64,000 bases of DNA. It comes from Pilimelia columellifera (GTDB lineage Bacteria; Actinomycetota; Actinomycetes; Mycobacteriales; Micromonosporaceae). The translations under genes were made by a program, and so were the position numbers. The notes beneath the pieces are model-generated. The model was not told the origin of the DNA. It saw only the letters and a list, made by a program, of their open reading frames with translations, and ran no database searches. Positions within the stretch are counted from its first letter, which is position 1, and every line of letters starts with the position of its first letter. This document shows, in pieces, positions 1-8,438 of the stretch. The stretch is from assembly GCF_039532605.1 (NCBI RefSeq), contig NZ_BAAARY010000008.1, forward strand, positions 99,929 to 163,928, read 5' to 3'.

Positions 1-32
1 CAATCCACCCGGGACCGCTGCGGTGGCGGCAG

Positions 33-893
33 TCAGGCGTCGACCGGCAGCCGCACCGTGACGGCGGCGCCCGCGCCGAGCGTTGAGGTCAGCCGCACCT
101 CGCCGCCGTGCTCGTCGACGATGGCCCGCACGATCGGCAGGCCCAGGCCCGTCCCAGGGATCGCTTTCTCTACGGCGTTGCTGGCGCGGAAGAACCTGGT
201 GAACAGGGCGTCCTGGTCGGCTGGCGGGACTCCGATGCCGGTGTCGGCGACCGTGATGACGACCCGGTCCCCGTCCAGGGACGCCGTGAGGTCCACCCGG
301 CCGCCGCGTGGCGTGAACTTGACCGCGTTGTTGAGCAGGTTGGCCAACAGTTTATCGATCTGTTCGGGGTCGGCCCGGCCGGTGAGCCCAGGGGCGACCC
401 CGGTGTGCACGGTGACGCCGGCGGCGCCGGCGGCCGAGGCGTTGGCCGCCACCGCGGAGCTGATGAGCCAGGCGTAGTCGACCTCCTGCCGGCTGCCATG
501 CAACGCGCCGACCTCGACCCGGGTGAGCACGAGCAGATCGTCGACGATCGACCGCAGTCGGTTCGCGTTGCGCTCGGCCACCTCGAGCATGTGGTCCTGC
601 GACGACGTCAGCGGGCCGGTCTCCGGATCGCGCAACATGCTCAGGAAACCGCAGATGTTCGTCAGCGGGGTGCGCAGCTCGTGTGAGACGGTCGTCATGA
701 ACTCGGTGCGGGCCCGGTCCAGATCCCGTTCGCGCCGCCGCAGATCGTCGTCGACATCGCCCGGCGGCGTGGTCGCCGGGCGATGCGAGCGCCGCCAACC
801 GAACGCCGCCAGGCTGGTAAGCACCCCGACAGCGACGCCGGCGCCCGCGGCGGAGAGCCGGCCGCGGCGTGGGGCCGGTCGTTGGTCGGTCAC
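33..893 (-). CDS. Membrane-anchored sensor histidine kinase
   Basis: Predicted sensor kinase of a two-component system, 286 residues from a GTG start. One hydrophobic segment lies at about residues 13-33. The HisKA motif SHELRTP follows, with the phospho-accepting His near residue 71. The HATPase_c domain shows an N box (NLLNNAVKFTP), a G1 box (DTGIGVP) and a G2 box (GTGLGLPIV), so the catalytic core is complete. There is no recognisable extracellular sensor domain: the N-terminus is only an anchor, so the signal is probably membrane-proximal or comes from a partner. No response regulator lies within the visible neighbourhood; one could lie beyond the left edge. The family call is firm; the signal is unknown. 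Confidence 0.9.
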   Translation of the reverse strand: MTDQRPAPRRGRLSAAGAGVAVGVLTSLAAFGWRRSHRPATTPPGDVDDDLRRRERDLDRARTEFMTTVSHELRTPLTNICGFLSMLRDPETGPLTSSQDHMLEVAERNANRLRSIVDDLLVLTRVEVGALHGSRQEVDYAWLISSAVAANASAAGAAGVTVHTGVAPGLTGRADPEQIDKLLANLLNNAVKFTPRGGRVDLTASLDGDRVVITVADTGIGVPPADQDALFTRFFRASNAVEKAIPGTGLGLPIVRAIVDEHGGEVRLTSTLGAGAAVTVRLPVDA

Positions 894-1012
894 GGTGACT
901 CCCGTCCGTGGTGAGGTCGAACCGCCGCCACCATAACGCGGGGCCGGGTATCAGTCGGGTCGTTCGGCGCTCTTGACGGCACAGCGAAGGCAAGGTTCGG
1001 AAGGTGACGAGG

Positions 1013-1249
1013 ATGTCTACCCAGACCATCGATGAGACCAGGGTCGAGGCGTTGTTCGTGTCCGCGGCGCAACGCTCGGAGCAGCCGAGCGCGCAGGCGG
1101 TGCGGGCGGCGGTGAGTGACAGCATCGACGCGTTCGGCGTCGTGGGCTGCGCGGCGCTGGTGGCCCAGGAGTACGGCGAGCACCCGGAGACGGCGGCGTC
1201 CCGGATGAGGTGGGCGTTGACGGCTGTCCACGACGCCTACCCGGCGTGA
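1013..1249 (+). CDS. Small conserved hypothetical protein
   Basis: A 78-residue, mostly helical, soluble protein I cannot assign to a function. It has no signal peptide or membrane segment. The ATG at 1013 is preferred over an in-frame GTG at 1004 because an AAGGTG-like ribosome site sits about six bases before the ATG. The gene stands alone between the divergent kinase and the convergent iron-transporter ATPase. Codon use is typical of the surrounding GC-rich genes, which supports real coding. Confidence 0.6.
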   Translation: MSTQTIDETRVEALFVSAAQRSEQPSAQAVRAAVSDSIDAFGVVGCAALVAQEYGEHPETAASRMRWALTAVHDAYPA

Positions 1250-1282
1250 ACGGTCCCGCGCCACGTCGCGGTTGTGGCGGGG

Positions 1283-2314
1283 TCAGGCCGCGAAGGCCCG
1301 GACCGGGCCGACGACGGTGAGGCTGACCCTGTCGCCGATGGCCACCGCGGGGACGGCGTCGAGCACCCGGGCGGTCACGGTGACGTCGTCGGCGAGACCG
1401 ATGACGACGAGCGCGTCGTGCCCGTGGAAGTCCTGGCGCAGGACCACCCCGGGCACCCCGGTGGCGCCTGGGCGGTCGAGGCGGATCTGTTCGGGCCGCA
1501 CCAGGACGGTGACGTGCCCACCGGCAGTGGTCGCGGCGGCCAGCGCCAGCGGCCCGAGGGCGGACTGCGCGGCGTTGCCGGCGACGGTGGCCGGCAGCAG
1601 CACCGCCTCGCCGAGGAAGTTGGCCACCCAGGCGTCGACCGGGTCGCGGTACACAGCGGCGGGGGCGCCGGCCTGCACGATCACTCCGGCGCGCATGACG
1701 GCGACCTGGTCGGCCATCGACAGCGCCTCGCCCTGGTCGTGGGTGACCAGGATGCCGGTGGCGCCGTCGGCGCGCAGCGCCTCCCGGACGTCGCGGCGCA
1801 GACCGCCGCGCAGGGCGGCGTCGAGGGCGCTGAACGGCTCGTCGAGAAGCACCAGCGGCGGCCGTGGGGCAAGCGCGCGGGCGACGGCCACCCGCTGCTG
1901 CTGACCGCCGGACAGCTGGTGGGGCATCCGGGCGCCGTATCCGGCGAGGCCGACCAGGGCCAGGACCTCCTCGACCCGACCGCTGCGGCGAGCGGGCCGG
2001 TCCAGCCCGTAGGCGACGTTCGCGGCGACGCTCAGGTGCGGGAACAGCGCGCCCTCCTGGGGCACGACGGCCACCCGGCGCCGGTGCGGCGGGACGTGCG
2101 TGCCGGGGCCGGCGACGGTCCGGTCGGCGACGGTGATGGCGCCGGCGTCGACTCGTTCGAACCCAGCGACGCAGCGCAGCAGGGTCGTCTTGCCGCAGCC
2201 TGAGGGGCCGAGCACCGCGGTCAACGAGCCTTCGGGCGCGCGCAGGTCGACCCCGGTCAGCGCGGATACCGGACCGTAGGACTTACGGACGTCGGTCATT
2301 GTCAGCTCAGCCAT
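1283..2314 (-). CDS. Iron(III) ABC transporter, ATP-binding protein
   Basis: ATPase of an FbpABC-type ferric iron importer, 343 residues. Walker A (GPSGCGKTT, residues 36-44), the ABC signature LSGGQQQR (134-141) and Walker B LVLLDEP (154-160) are intact. A C-terminal TOBE-like region (about 245-340) fits the CysA/PotA/FbpC branch. Its ATG overlaps the permease TGA by one base (TGATG), so the two are translationally coupled. It is the last gene of a three-gene operon with the permease and the lipoprotein, downstream of the iron box at 4959-4977. Iron specificity comes from the neighbouring genes and that box; the ATPase alone could serve other ions. Confidence 0.88.
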   Translation of the reverse strand: MAELTMTDVRKSYGPVSALTGVDLRAPEGSLTAVLGPSGCGKTTLLRCVAGFERVDAGAITVADRTVAGPGTHVPPHRRRVAVVPQEGALFPHLSVAANVAYGLDRPARRSGRVEEVLALVGLAGYGARMPHQLSGGQQQRVAVARALAPRPPLVLLDEPFSALDAALRGGLRRDVREALRADGATGILVTHDQGEALSMADQVAVMRAGVIVQAGAPAAVYRDPVDAWVANFLGEAVLLPATVAGNAAQSALGPLALAAATTAGGHVTVLVRPEQIRLDRPGATGVPGVVLRQDFHGHDALVVIGLADDVTVTARVLDAVPAVAIGDRVSLTVVGPVRAFAA

Positions 2315-3837
2315 CAGGCAGCTCCACGTTCGAGCACTCCGGTGCGGGCCGCGAGGACCCAGGTGGGGATCGCCGAGAGGGCGACCAGCAGGGCTGCGTA
2401 GGGGGCGGCGGCGGCGTAGGCGGAGACGGCGGTCTGGGTCCACAGCTGCGTGGCCAGGGTGTCCATGCCGGTGGGGCGCAGCAACAAGGTCGCCGGCAGC
2501 TCTTTCATCCCGGCCAGGAACACCAGCGCCGCCGCCGCGCCGACTCCGGGCAGGGTCAGTGGGAGGGTGACGGTGCGCAGCACCGCCCACGGCCCGCGCC
2601 CCAACGACCGGGCGACCTCCTCCAGCCGGGGCGGGCTCTGGCCGGCGGCGCTGGCGATCGAGCCGACTGCCAACGGCAGGAATAGCGTGGCGTAGGCCAG
2701 CGCCAGCAACCACACCGTCTGGTAGAGCGGGTAGGCGACGTTGATGCCGAAGTAGACCAGCGACAGCCCGATGACGAGGCCGGGCAGGGCGTGCGCCAGG
2801 TAGGTGATCCGGTCCAGGACCGTGGCGACGACGCCGGGAGCGCGGGCGCTGAGCAGCCCGACCGGCAACGCCAGCAGCACCGTCAGGCCGGCGCCGGCGG
2901 CGGCCACCGCCAGGGACGCTCCGGCGGCCTGGCCGATCTCGGCGATCGTCCCGGGCCGGGATACCCCGGCGACCGACCAGCGCAGCAGGCTGAACGCGGG
3001 GACGCCCAGGGCGAGCGCCGCCAGCGCGGCGCTCGCGGCCAGCGCCGACCAACGCCAGCGGCCGAGCCTGATCCGGGTCTGTGGGCGGGCTGATCCGGCG
3101 AGCCGGGCGTATCGGGCGCCGCGGGCGCGGGTGGCCAGTTCGCCGCCGACGAGCAGCGCTGTGAGCGCCACGAGAACCGTCGACAGGACGAGGGCGCCGG
3201 TGCTGTCGAAGCCGAGGCTGAAGGCGGTGAAGATGGCCCGGGTGAAGGTGTCGACACGCAGCAGCGACACCGCGCCGAAGTCGGAGAAGACGTAGAGCGC
3301 CACCAGCAGCGCCCCAGCGGCGAGCGCGGGGCGGGCCAGCCTCAGGGTGACCCCGACGAAGACCTGCCAGGGGCCGCGTCCCAGGGACCGGGCGACTTCC
3401 TCGGCGGCCGGGTCGGCGCCGGCGAGGGCCGCGGCGACGGGCAGGTAGACGTACGGGTAGCAGGCCAGGGTGAGGACCAGCGCGGCGGCCCAGAAACCGG
3501 CGAAGCCGTCGATGGTGGAGGTCCAGGCGAACGCGGCGACGTAGGTGGGGACGGCCAGCGGCAGGGCGGCGAGGACTCCGAACGCCCGGCGTCCGGGAAG
3601 GTCGGTCCGGGTGACCAGGTACGCGGCTGTCAGTCCGGCGACGACGCTGGCCGCGGTGACGACGCCCGCCAACGCGACGCTACGCAGGCTGAGAGTGAGA
3701 GTGCGCGCCGTGGCGATCTCGTCAAGGATGCGTTCCCAGCCGGCGTCGTGGGCGCGGACGGCAAGGTATAGGAGCGGGAGCACGCCGACGGCGACGGCGG
3801 CGGTCGAGGCGAGGAGCAGCGCCGGTCGGGGCGCCAA
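2314..3837 (-). CDS. Iron(III) ABC transporter, fused permease
   Basis: Two-domain permease of the FbpB type, about 507 residues, with roughly twelve membrane segments. Two EAA-type loops begin EEVARSLGRGPW, one in each half. They dock the ATPase and show the internal duplication usual for this family. No ATG or GTG is available near the end of the upstream gene, so I chose the TTG at 3837 (reading APRPALLLAS next). The true start could be slightly different. The gene sits between the substrate-binding lipoprotein and the ATPase in one operon. Family and role are secure; the N-terminus is not. Confidence 0.87.
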   Translation of the reverse strand: MAPRPALLLASTAAVAVGVLPLLYLAVRAHDAGWERILDEIATARTLTLSLRSVALAGVVTAASVVAGLTAAYLVTRTDLPGRRAFGVLAALPLAVPTYVAAFAWTSTIDGFAGFWAAALVLTLACYPYVYLPVAAALAGADPAAEEVARSLGRGPWQVFVGVTLRLARPALAAGALLVALYVFSDFGAVSLLRVDTFTRAIFTAFSLGFDSTGALVLSTVLVALTALLVGGELATRARGARYARLAGSARPQTRIRLGRWRWSALAASAALAALALGVPAFSLLRWSVAGVSRPGTIAEIGQAAGASLAVAAAGAGLTVLLALPVGLLSARAPGVVATVLDRITYLAHALPGLVIGLSLVYFGINVAYPLYQTVWLLALAYATLFLPLAVGSIASAAGQSPPRLEEVARSLGRGPWAVLRTVTLPLTLPGVGAAAALVFLAGMKELPATLLLRPTGMDTLATQLWTQTAVSAYAAAAPYAALLVALSAIPTWVLAARTGVLERGAA

Positions 3838-3917
3838 CCGGCGGAGGTTCGTGCGAGCGCGCGAGCGCCGGGCGGAGCCGTTGGGTCGGCCCCGCCCGGC
3901 GCTGTCAGCGGTCGCGG

Positions 3918-4937
3918 TCAGGCCAGGCCAACTTCCTTGAGCATGGCGACCGTGCCGGCCAGGTCGTCGAGGTTGTTGAGGTCGATCGCCGGTCCCTTGA
4001 GGGTGTCGAGCGCCGGCATGCCCTCGGCCAGCGGGATGCCGGGCGCCATCGGGTACTCGTAGGTGTTGTTGGCGAAGTAGGTCTGCGCGTCGGCGCCGAG
4101 CAGGTAGTCGACGAGTTTGACCGCGTCCTCGCCGGTGGACGTCTTCAGCACGCCGATGCCCGAGACGTTGACCAGCGACCCGACGTCGCCGGGGGCGAAG
4201 AAGTGCATCCGGGCCGGCTGGAGGTGGACGGCCACGCCGACCTCTTTGGACTTTTCGAACAGGTAGTAGTGGTTGACCAGACCGGCGGCGACCTTCTGGT
4301 CGTGCACGTCGTTGACGATCGCGTCGTTGTTGGGCCGGATCTGGACGCCGTTGGCCTTGAGGTCGGTGAGGAACTTGCGGGTGCGGTCGTCGCCGTGCTG
4401 GAGGCGCATCGCGGTGACGAACGACTGGAACGAGGCGTTGGTCGGGGCGATGGCGACCTTGTTCTTCCACAGCGGACCGGTCAGCTCGAACACTGACTTC
4501 GGCAGCTTCTGGTAGGGGGCCCTGGTCGGGTTGAAGGTCAGCACCCGAGCCCGGCCGGTGAGGCCGACCCACTGCTTGTTGTTCGCCCGGTACTGGGCCG
4601 ACACCTTGTTGAGAACGGTGTCGGGTAGCTCCGTGAACAGGCCCTTCTTGCTGACGGCGCCGAGCGCGCCGGCGTCCTGGGCGAGGAAGACCGAGGCGGG
4701 GCTCTTGTCGCCTTCTTCCAGGAGCTGGGCGGCCATCTGCGCGGTGTCGCCGTAGCGCACGTTGAGCTTGATGCCGGTGGACTTGGTGAACTGCTCCAGG
4801 ATCGGCTTGACGAGCTTCTCGCTGCGGCCGCTGTACACGGTGAGCGCCTTGTCGTCGCCCCCGTCGGTGCAGGCGGTCGCGAGGCTGAGCACGAGAGCGC
4901 CGGCTACCGCCAGCGCCAGGGCGCGCGGGTTGCGCAT
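3918..4937 (-). CDS. Iron ABC transporter substrate-binding lipoprotein
   Basis: Extracellular solute-binding protein of the ferric-iron (FbpA/FutA-like) class, 339 residues. A lipoprotein signal peptide ends in LATAC, with the lipidated Cys at residue 23. The mature protein opens LTVYSGRSEKL, typical of periplasmic iron-binding proteins. A YYL stretch in the middle and the TYFANNTYEYP stretch near the C-terminus resemble the tyrosine-rich metal sites of this family. A strong AGGAG ribosome site precedes the ATG. An iron-box operator lies 22-40 bases upstream, so iron-replete repression by an IdeR/DmdR-type regulator is expected. It is the first gene of the transporter operon. Confidence 0.9.
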   Translation of the reverse strand: MRNPRALALAVAGALVLSLATACTDGGDDKALTVYSGRSEKLVKPILEQFTKSTGIKLNVRYGDTAQMAAQLLEEGDKSPASVFLAQDAGALGAVSKKGLFTELPDTVLNKVSAQYRANNKQWVGLTGRARVLTFNPTRAPYQKLPKSVFELTGPLWKNKVAIAPTNASFQSFVTAMRLQHGDDRTRKFLTDLKANGVQIRPNNDAIVNDVHDQKVAAGLVNHYYLFEKSKEVGVAVHLQPARMHFFAPGDVGSLVNVSGIGVLKTSTGEDAVKLVDYLLGADAQTYFANNTYEYPMAPGIPLAEGMPALDTLKGPAIDLNNLDDLAGTVAMLKEVGLA

Positions 4938-4958
4938 GGCGTCTCCTAGGATGGTCGT

Positions 4959-4977
4959 TTAGGCGAGGCTGACCTTA
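4959..4977. promoter_or_regulatory. IdeR/DtxR-type iron box
   Basis: The 19-mer TTAGGCGAGGCTGACCTTA matches the mycobacterial/actinobacterial iron-box consensus TTAGGTTAGGCTAACCTAA at 15 of 19 positions, including both half-site cores. It lies directly upstream of the iron-transporter lipoprotein gene, where a bound iron-loaded repressor would block the promoter. The repressor gene is not in this window. Confidence 0.8.
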
Positions 4978-5047
4978 CTGGCGGCGGCGTCGGCAATCAA
5001 CACGCTCAGGGCAGGCCAAACGGCCCGAATCGGCGCCCTGCGCGGCC

Positions 5048-5854
5048 CTACAGGTTGGGCAGCCAGCGTTGGGCCGCGGCCGGCGCGAGCAGCGCCAACG
5101 CCGCGAGCCCGGTGACGATCAGCATCGCGCCGCGGAGCACCACCACCTCGACGGGGCCGCCGGCCCGTACCGCCACCGCCTTCGGCAGCCCGATCATCCG
5201 CCAGGTGCGGCGGCCCAGCGGCAGCGGCCACAGGATCGGGATGCCGGCGCTGGTGATGAGGTCGCCGAGCAGGTGGGTGAGGCAGCCGACGGCGACCGCG
5301 AACCCCAGCTCCGGGTAGGACCGCTCCCCCGGCAGCGTGAGGTACGCCGCGTACGCCGCGACCGCCGAGGCCGCGGTGACGGCCAGCCACCCCGATCGCT
5401 CGGCCCACCGGTCGAACAACCCGCGCAACGCCAGACCCATCATGACGAACAGGATGGCGATCACCGCCGGCTTGCCGTACCGCACGCACAGCCAGGTGGT
5501 CCCCCAACCGACCAGGGCGACGAATGGCAGCGTGTGGGTGAAGGTGCGGTGCCCGTTACGCCGATGTGGATCTTTCTTCATCTTGGTGGCGTGGTACATG
5601 AACAGGCACAGCTTCTCCACGACCTCCGCCAGGAAGAGGGTGAAGATCCCGAACGCCCGGGCCACGGTGGCGCCGCCCCGATTCGCCGTCACCTTCCCGG
5701 ACATGTCCAGGTCGGGCAGCAGCGCCGCCCCGGCGCACACCGCGGCGCCGACTGCCAGCGCCGCCGGCCGCTGGTGGAAGCCCCAGAAGTGGTCGGCCGC
5801 CCACGATCCCGCCAGCCACACGGCCGCCCCCGACAGGGCGTGTGATGGGCCCAT
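5048..5854 (-). CDS. YdjM-like membrane-bound metal-dependent hydrolase (DUF457 type)
   Basis: Polytopic membrane protein of 268 residues resembling the LexA-regulated YdjM/DUF457 family. The conserved His/Asp motifs are present: GPSHALSG at the N-terminus, LLPDLD, HRTFTH and HLLGDLIT. They form the presumed metal site within the membrane domain. About six hydrophobic segments are visible. I chose the ATG at 5854 because the family begins at the SHALSG motif and a GGAGGT ribosome site lies upstream; a longer reading to 5914 adds only an Arg-rich stretch. The substrate is unknown. It is monocistronic, between the iron operon and the methyltransferase gene. Confidence 0.8.
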   Translation of the reverse strand: MGPSHALSGAAVWLAGSWAADHFWGFHQRPAALAVGAAVCAGAALLPDLDMSGKVTANRGGATVARAFGIFTLFLAEVVEKLCLFMYHATKMKKDPHRRNGHRTFTHTLPFVALVGWGTTWLCVRYGKPAVIAILFVMMGLALRGLFDRWAERSGWLAVTAASAVAAYAAYLTLPGERSYPELGFAVAVGCLTHLLGDLITSAGIPILWPLPLGRRTWRMIGLPKAVAVRAGGPVEVVVLRGAMLIVTGLAALALLAPAAAQRWLPNL

Positions 5855-6025
5855 CACCTGTCCGTCCACCTCCGAGCGTCGGCGCGCCACGCGCCGGCAT
5901 CCGCACCATGCCAAAGCAGGCGCCCGGGCGCAACGACCGCCACGCCACAGTGGAAGACGTTCGGCAGTCGGCGAGCACGAGACGGCGCATGGCCGTGGCC
6001 GTACCCGCGGCTGAGCGCGCCGCGC

Positions 6026-6826
6026 TCAGCCGTCGTCGCGGGACAGCTCCCAGAACGCTACGGCGGCCGCGGATGCGGCGTTGAGCGAGTCGACGCCGCG
6101 GCGCATCGGAATGACCACCCGGCGGTCGCTGGCGCGCATCGCCGCCGGTGACAGGCCGGGGCCCTCGGCGCCGATGAGCAGGGCGGTGCGGTCCCGGTCG
6201 ACGGCCGGCAGCCGGTGGATCGGGGCGGCGTCCGGCGCGGGGGTCATCGCCAACACGGTGAACCCGGCTGCCCGGACCTCGCCCAGCCCGTCCGGCCAGG
6301 TCTCCAGTCGGGCGTACGGGACGGCGAACACCTCGCCCATGCTCACCCGGACGCTGCGGCGGTAGAGCGGGTCGGCGCACGACGGTGACAGCAGCACCGC
6401 GTCGACGCCCAGCGCGGCGGCCGCCCGGAACACCGCCCCGAGATTGGTGTGGTTGTTGAGGTCCTCCAGCACCGCCAGGCGCCGCGCCCCGGCCATCGCC
6501 TCGGCGACGCTTGGCAGGGGGCGGCGGTGGAACGAGGCGAGCACTCCCCGGTGCACGTGGAAGCCGGTCACCTGTTCCAGCAGCTCCGGCGTGCCGGTGT
6601 AGACGGGGGCGTCGTGCTGGGCCAGGTCAGCCAGCTGCCCGGCGCGCTTGGCGTCGATGAGAAACGAACGGGGCCGGTACCCGGCGCGCAGCGCGCGCCG
6701 GAGCACCAGCTCCCCCTCGGCGATGAACAGGCCGTGCGGCGGTTCCCAGCGGGTCCGCAGGGCGACGTCGGTCAGCTCGCGGTAGTCGCCGACCCGGGGG
6801 TCGACGGGTTCGTCGATCGTGAACAC
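6026..6826 (-). CDS. TrmH/SpoU-family RNA 2'-O-methyltransferase
   Basis: SPOUT-class RNA ribose methyltransferase of 266 residues. The N-terminal substrate-binding domain covers roughly residues 1-100. The C-terminal trefoil-knot domain has motif 1 (NLGAVFRAAAALG), motif 2 (LLIGAEGPGLS) and motif 3 (IPMRRGVDSLNAASAAAVAFW). The motif 1 Arg and motif 3 Asn are present, so it should be active with S-adenosylmethionine. The modified RNA position cannot be deduced. It ends 171 bases from the start of the YdjM-like gene and begins two bases after the SPFH gene stops, so it is probably co-transcribed with SPFH/NfeD. Confidence 0.9.
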   Translation of the reverse strand: MFTIDEPVDPRVGDYRELTDVALRTRWEPPHGLFIAEGELVLRRALRAGYRPRSFLIDAKRAGQLADLAQHDAPVYTGTPELLEQVTGFHVHRGVLASFHRRPLPSVAEAMAGARRLAVLEDLNNHTNLGAVFRAAAALGVDAVLLSPSCADPLYRRSVRVSMGEVFAVPYARLETWPDGLGEVRAAGFTVLAMTPAPDAAPIHRLPAVDRDRTALLIGAEGPGLSPAAMRASDRRVVIPMRRGVDSLNAASAAAVAFWELSRDDG

Positions 6827-6828
6827 CG

Positions 6829-7878
6829 TCAGCCGCGGGGCGGTTCCGGGTCGATGACGGGAGTGACGCTCGCGCCGGTGACCTGCCGCTCGGCGGCGCG
6901 GACGGCGTCATCGACCTCCCGGGCGGCGGCCGCGGCGGCCTCGGCTGCCTGGCTGGCCTCGGCGCTGGCCTCGGCGTCGGTGAGCGGGGCGACCGGGAGG
7001 TCGCCGACCATGTTGGCCAGCCCGCCCAGGGCGCCGCCCATGCCTTCCAGGGCCTTCGTCAGCTCGGCCGGCACGATCCAGATCTTGCTGGCCTGACCGT
7101 TGGCGATCTGCGGCAGCGCCTGAAGGTACTGGTACGCCAGCACCTTCTGGCTCGGGTTGGCGGTGTGGATGGCCTCGAAGACGGTGCGGATGGCCTTGGC
7201 CTGGCCCTCCGCCTGGAGGATCCGGGCTTGCCGGTCGCCGTCGGCGCGCAGCACCGCCGCCTGCTTCTCGCCCTCGGCGGTGAGGATCTGCGACTGCTTG
7301 TGGCCCTCGGCGTTGAGGATCGCGGCGCGGCGGTCCCGCTCGGCCCGCATCTGCTTCTCCATCGAGTCCCGGATGCTCGCCGGCGGCTCGATCGCCTTCA
7401 GCTCGACCCGGGTGACCTTGATGCCCCAGCGGCCGGTGGTCTCGTCGAGCACGCTGGACAGGTGCTGGTTGATCTGGTCCCGGCTCGTCAGCGCACGCTC
7501 CAGGTCGAGCGAGCCGATGACGTTACGCAACGTGGTGACGGTGAGCTGCTCGATGGCCTGGAGGAAGTTGGAGATCTCGTAGGTGGCGCGCACCGGGTCG
7601 ACGACCTTGAAGTACAGGACGGTGTCGATGGAGACGACGAGGTTGTCGCTGGTGATCACCGGCTGGGGCTCGAAGCTGACGACCTGCTCACGCATGTCGA
7701 CCTTCGTGCGTACCGCCTCGATGAACGGCACCAGGAAGTTGAGGCCGGGGCCGAGGGTGCGCTGGTAACGGCCCAGCCGTTCGACGACGTCCATGCGCTG
7801 CTGCGGCACGATCCGCACCGAACGCGCCAGGACGACGATGACGATCAGCGCGACCGCCCCGATGAGAATCTCGGTCAC
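6829..7878 (-). CDS. SPFH/Band 7 (stomatin/prohibitin-like) membrane protein
   Basis: Stomatin-like scaffold protein of 349 residues: one N-terminal membrane segment (about 2-18), an SPFH domain (about 20-200), a long charged helix rich in Ala/Glu/Gln, and an Ala-rich tail. The GTG start at 7878 overlaps the NfeD stop codon by four bases (GTGA), which fixes the N-terminus. SPFH proteins form membrane-associated oligomeric rings, and NfeD partners are typically encoded next to them, as here. Likely roles are membrane-protein quality control or microdomain organisation; no protease domain is fused. Confidence 0.9.
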   Translation of the reverse strand: MTEILIGAVALIVIVVLARSVRIVPQQRMDVVERLGRYQRTLGPGLNFLVPFIEAVRTKVDMREQVVSFEPQPVITSDNLVVSIDTVLYFKVVDPVRATYEISNFLQAIEQLTVTTLRNVIGSLDLERALTSRDQINQHLSSVLDETTGRWGIKVTRVELKAIEPPASIRDSMEKQMRAERDRRAAILNAEGHKQSQILTAEGEKQAAVLRADGDRQARILQAEGQAKAIRTVFEAIHTANPSQKVLAYQYLQALPQIANGQASKIWIVPAELTKALEGMGGALGGLANMVGDLPVAPLTDAEASAEASQAAEAAAAAAREVDDAVRAAERQVTGASVTPVIDPEPPRG

Positions 7879-8333
7879 TGACTCAGCTCCTTGTCCTCGC
7901 CCGCGTGCTCCCGAACCATAACGGTCGCCCCGCTCACGCTCACCACCCGCACATGTGACCCCACGTCGATCGGCGCGACGCCCAGGGGCACCCGCGCCGA
8001 CCACAGCTCCCCGGCCACCTTGATCAGACCGGACTCGTCGTCGACCGGCTCGATGACGATGCCCAGCGATCCCTCGACGGCGTCCACCCCGAACCGCGCC
8101 GGCAGCGCGGCGGCCCGACGCCGGTGGCGTTGGATGACCGGACGCGCGGCCAGCGCGCCCAGCGCTGACACCGCGGCGAAGACGCCCAGTTGGATCGGCG
8201 TGTTCGCGCCCAGCCCGGAGGCGAGCGCCGCCGCGAACGCGCCGACCGAGAACATGGCCAGCACCAGCGTCACGGTGAACAGCTCGGCGACGGCGAGCAC
8301 GACGCCGAGCGCGACCCAGACGAGAGCATCCAT
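7875..8333 (-). CDS. NfeD-like membrane protein
   Basis: Short-form NfeD protein of 152 residues. Two to three hydrophobic helices fill the first about 70 residues. They are followed by a C-terminal OB-fold-like beta domain (GSLGIVIEPVDDESGLIKV onward). This form lacks the ClpP-like protease domain of long NfeD proteins. The ATG at 8333 is preferred over an upstream start because the membrane segment begins directly after it. It is translationally coupled to the downstream SPFH gene, its usual partner, so the two probably form one complex. Confidence 0.85.
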   Translation of the reverse strand: MDALVWVALGVVLAVAELFTVTLVLAMFSVGAFAAALASGLGANTPIQLGVFAAVSALGALAARPVIQRHRRRAAALPARFGVDAVEGSLGIVIEPVDDESGLIKVAGELWSARVPLGVAPIDVGSHVRVVSVSGATVMVREHAGEDKELSQ

Positions 8334-8438
8334 GCCTCTGATCGTGGCATGGCCACGCAAGCTAAGCGAACCCGTCATCGGCGTGGAAACGGGGGCGGCC
8401 CGGGCTCAATCAGCCCAGGCCACCCCGCGGGCGCCAGG

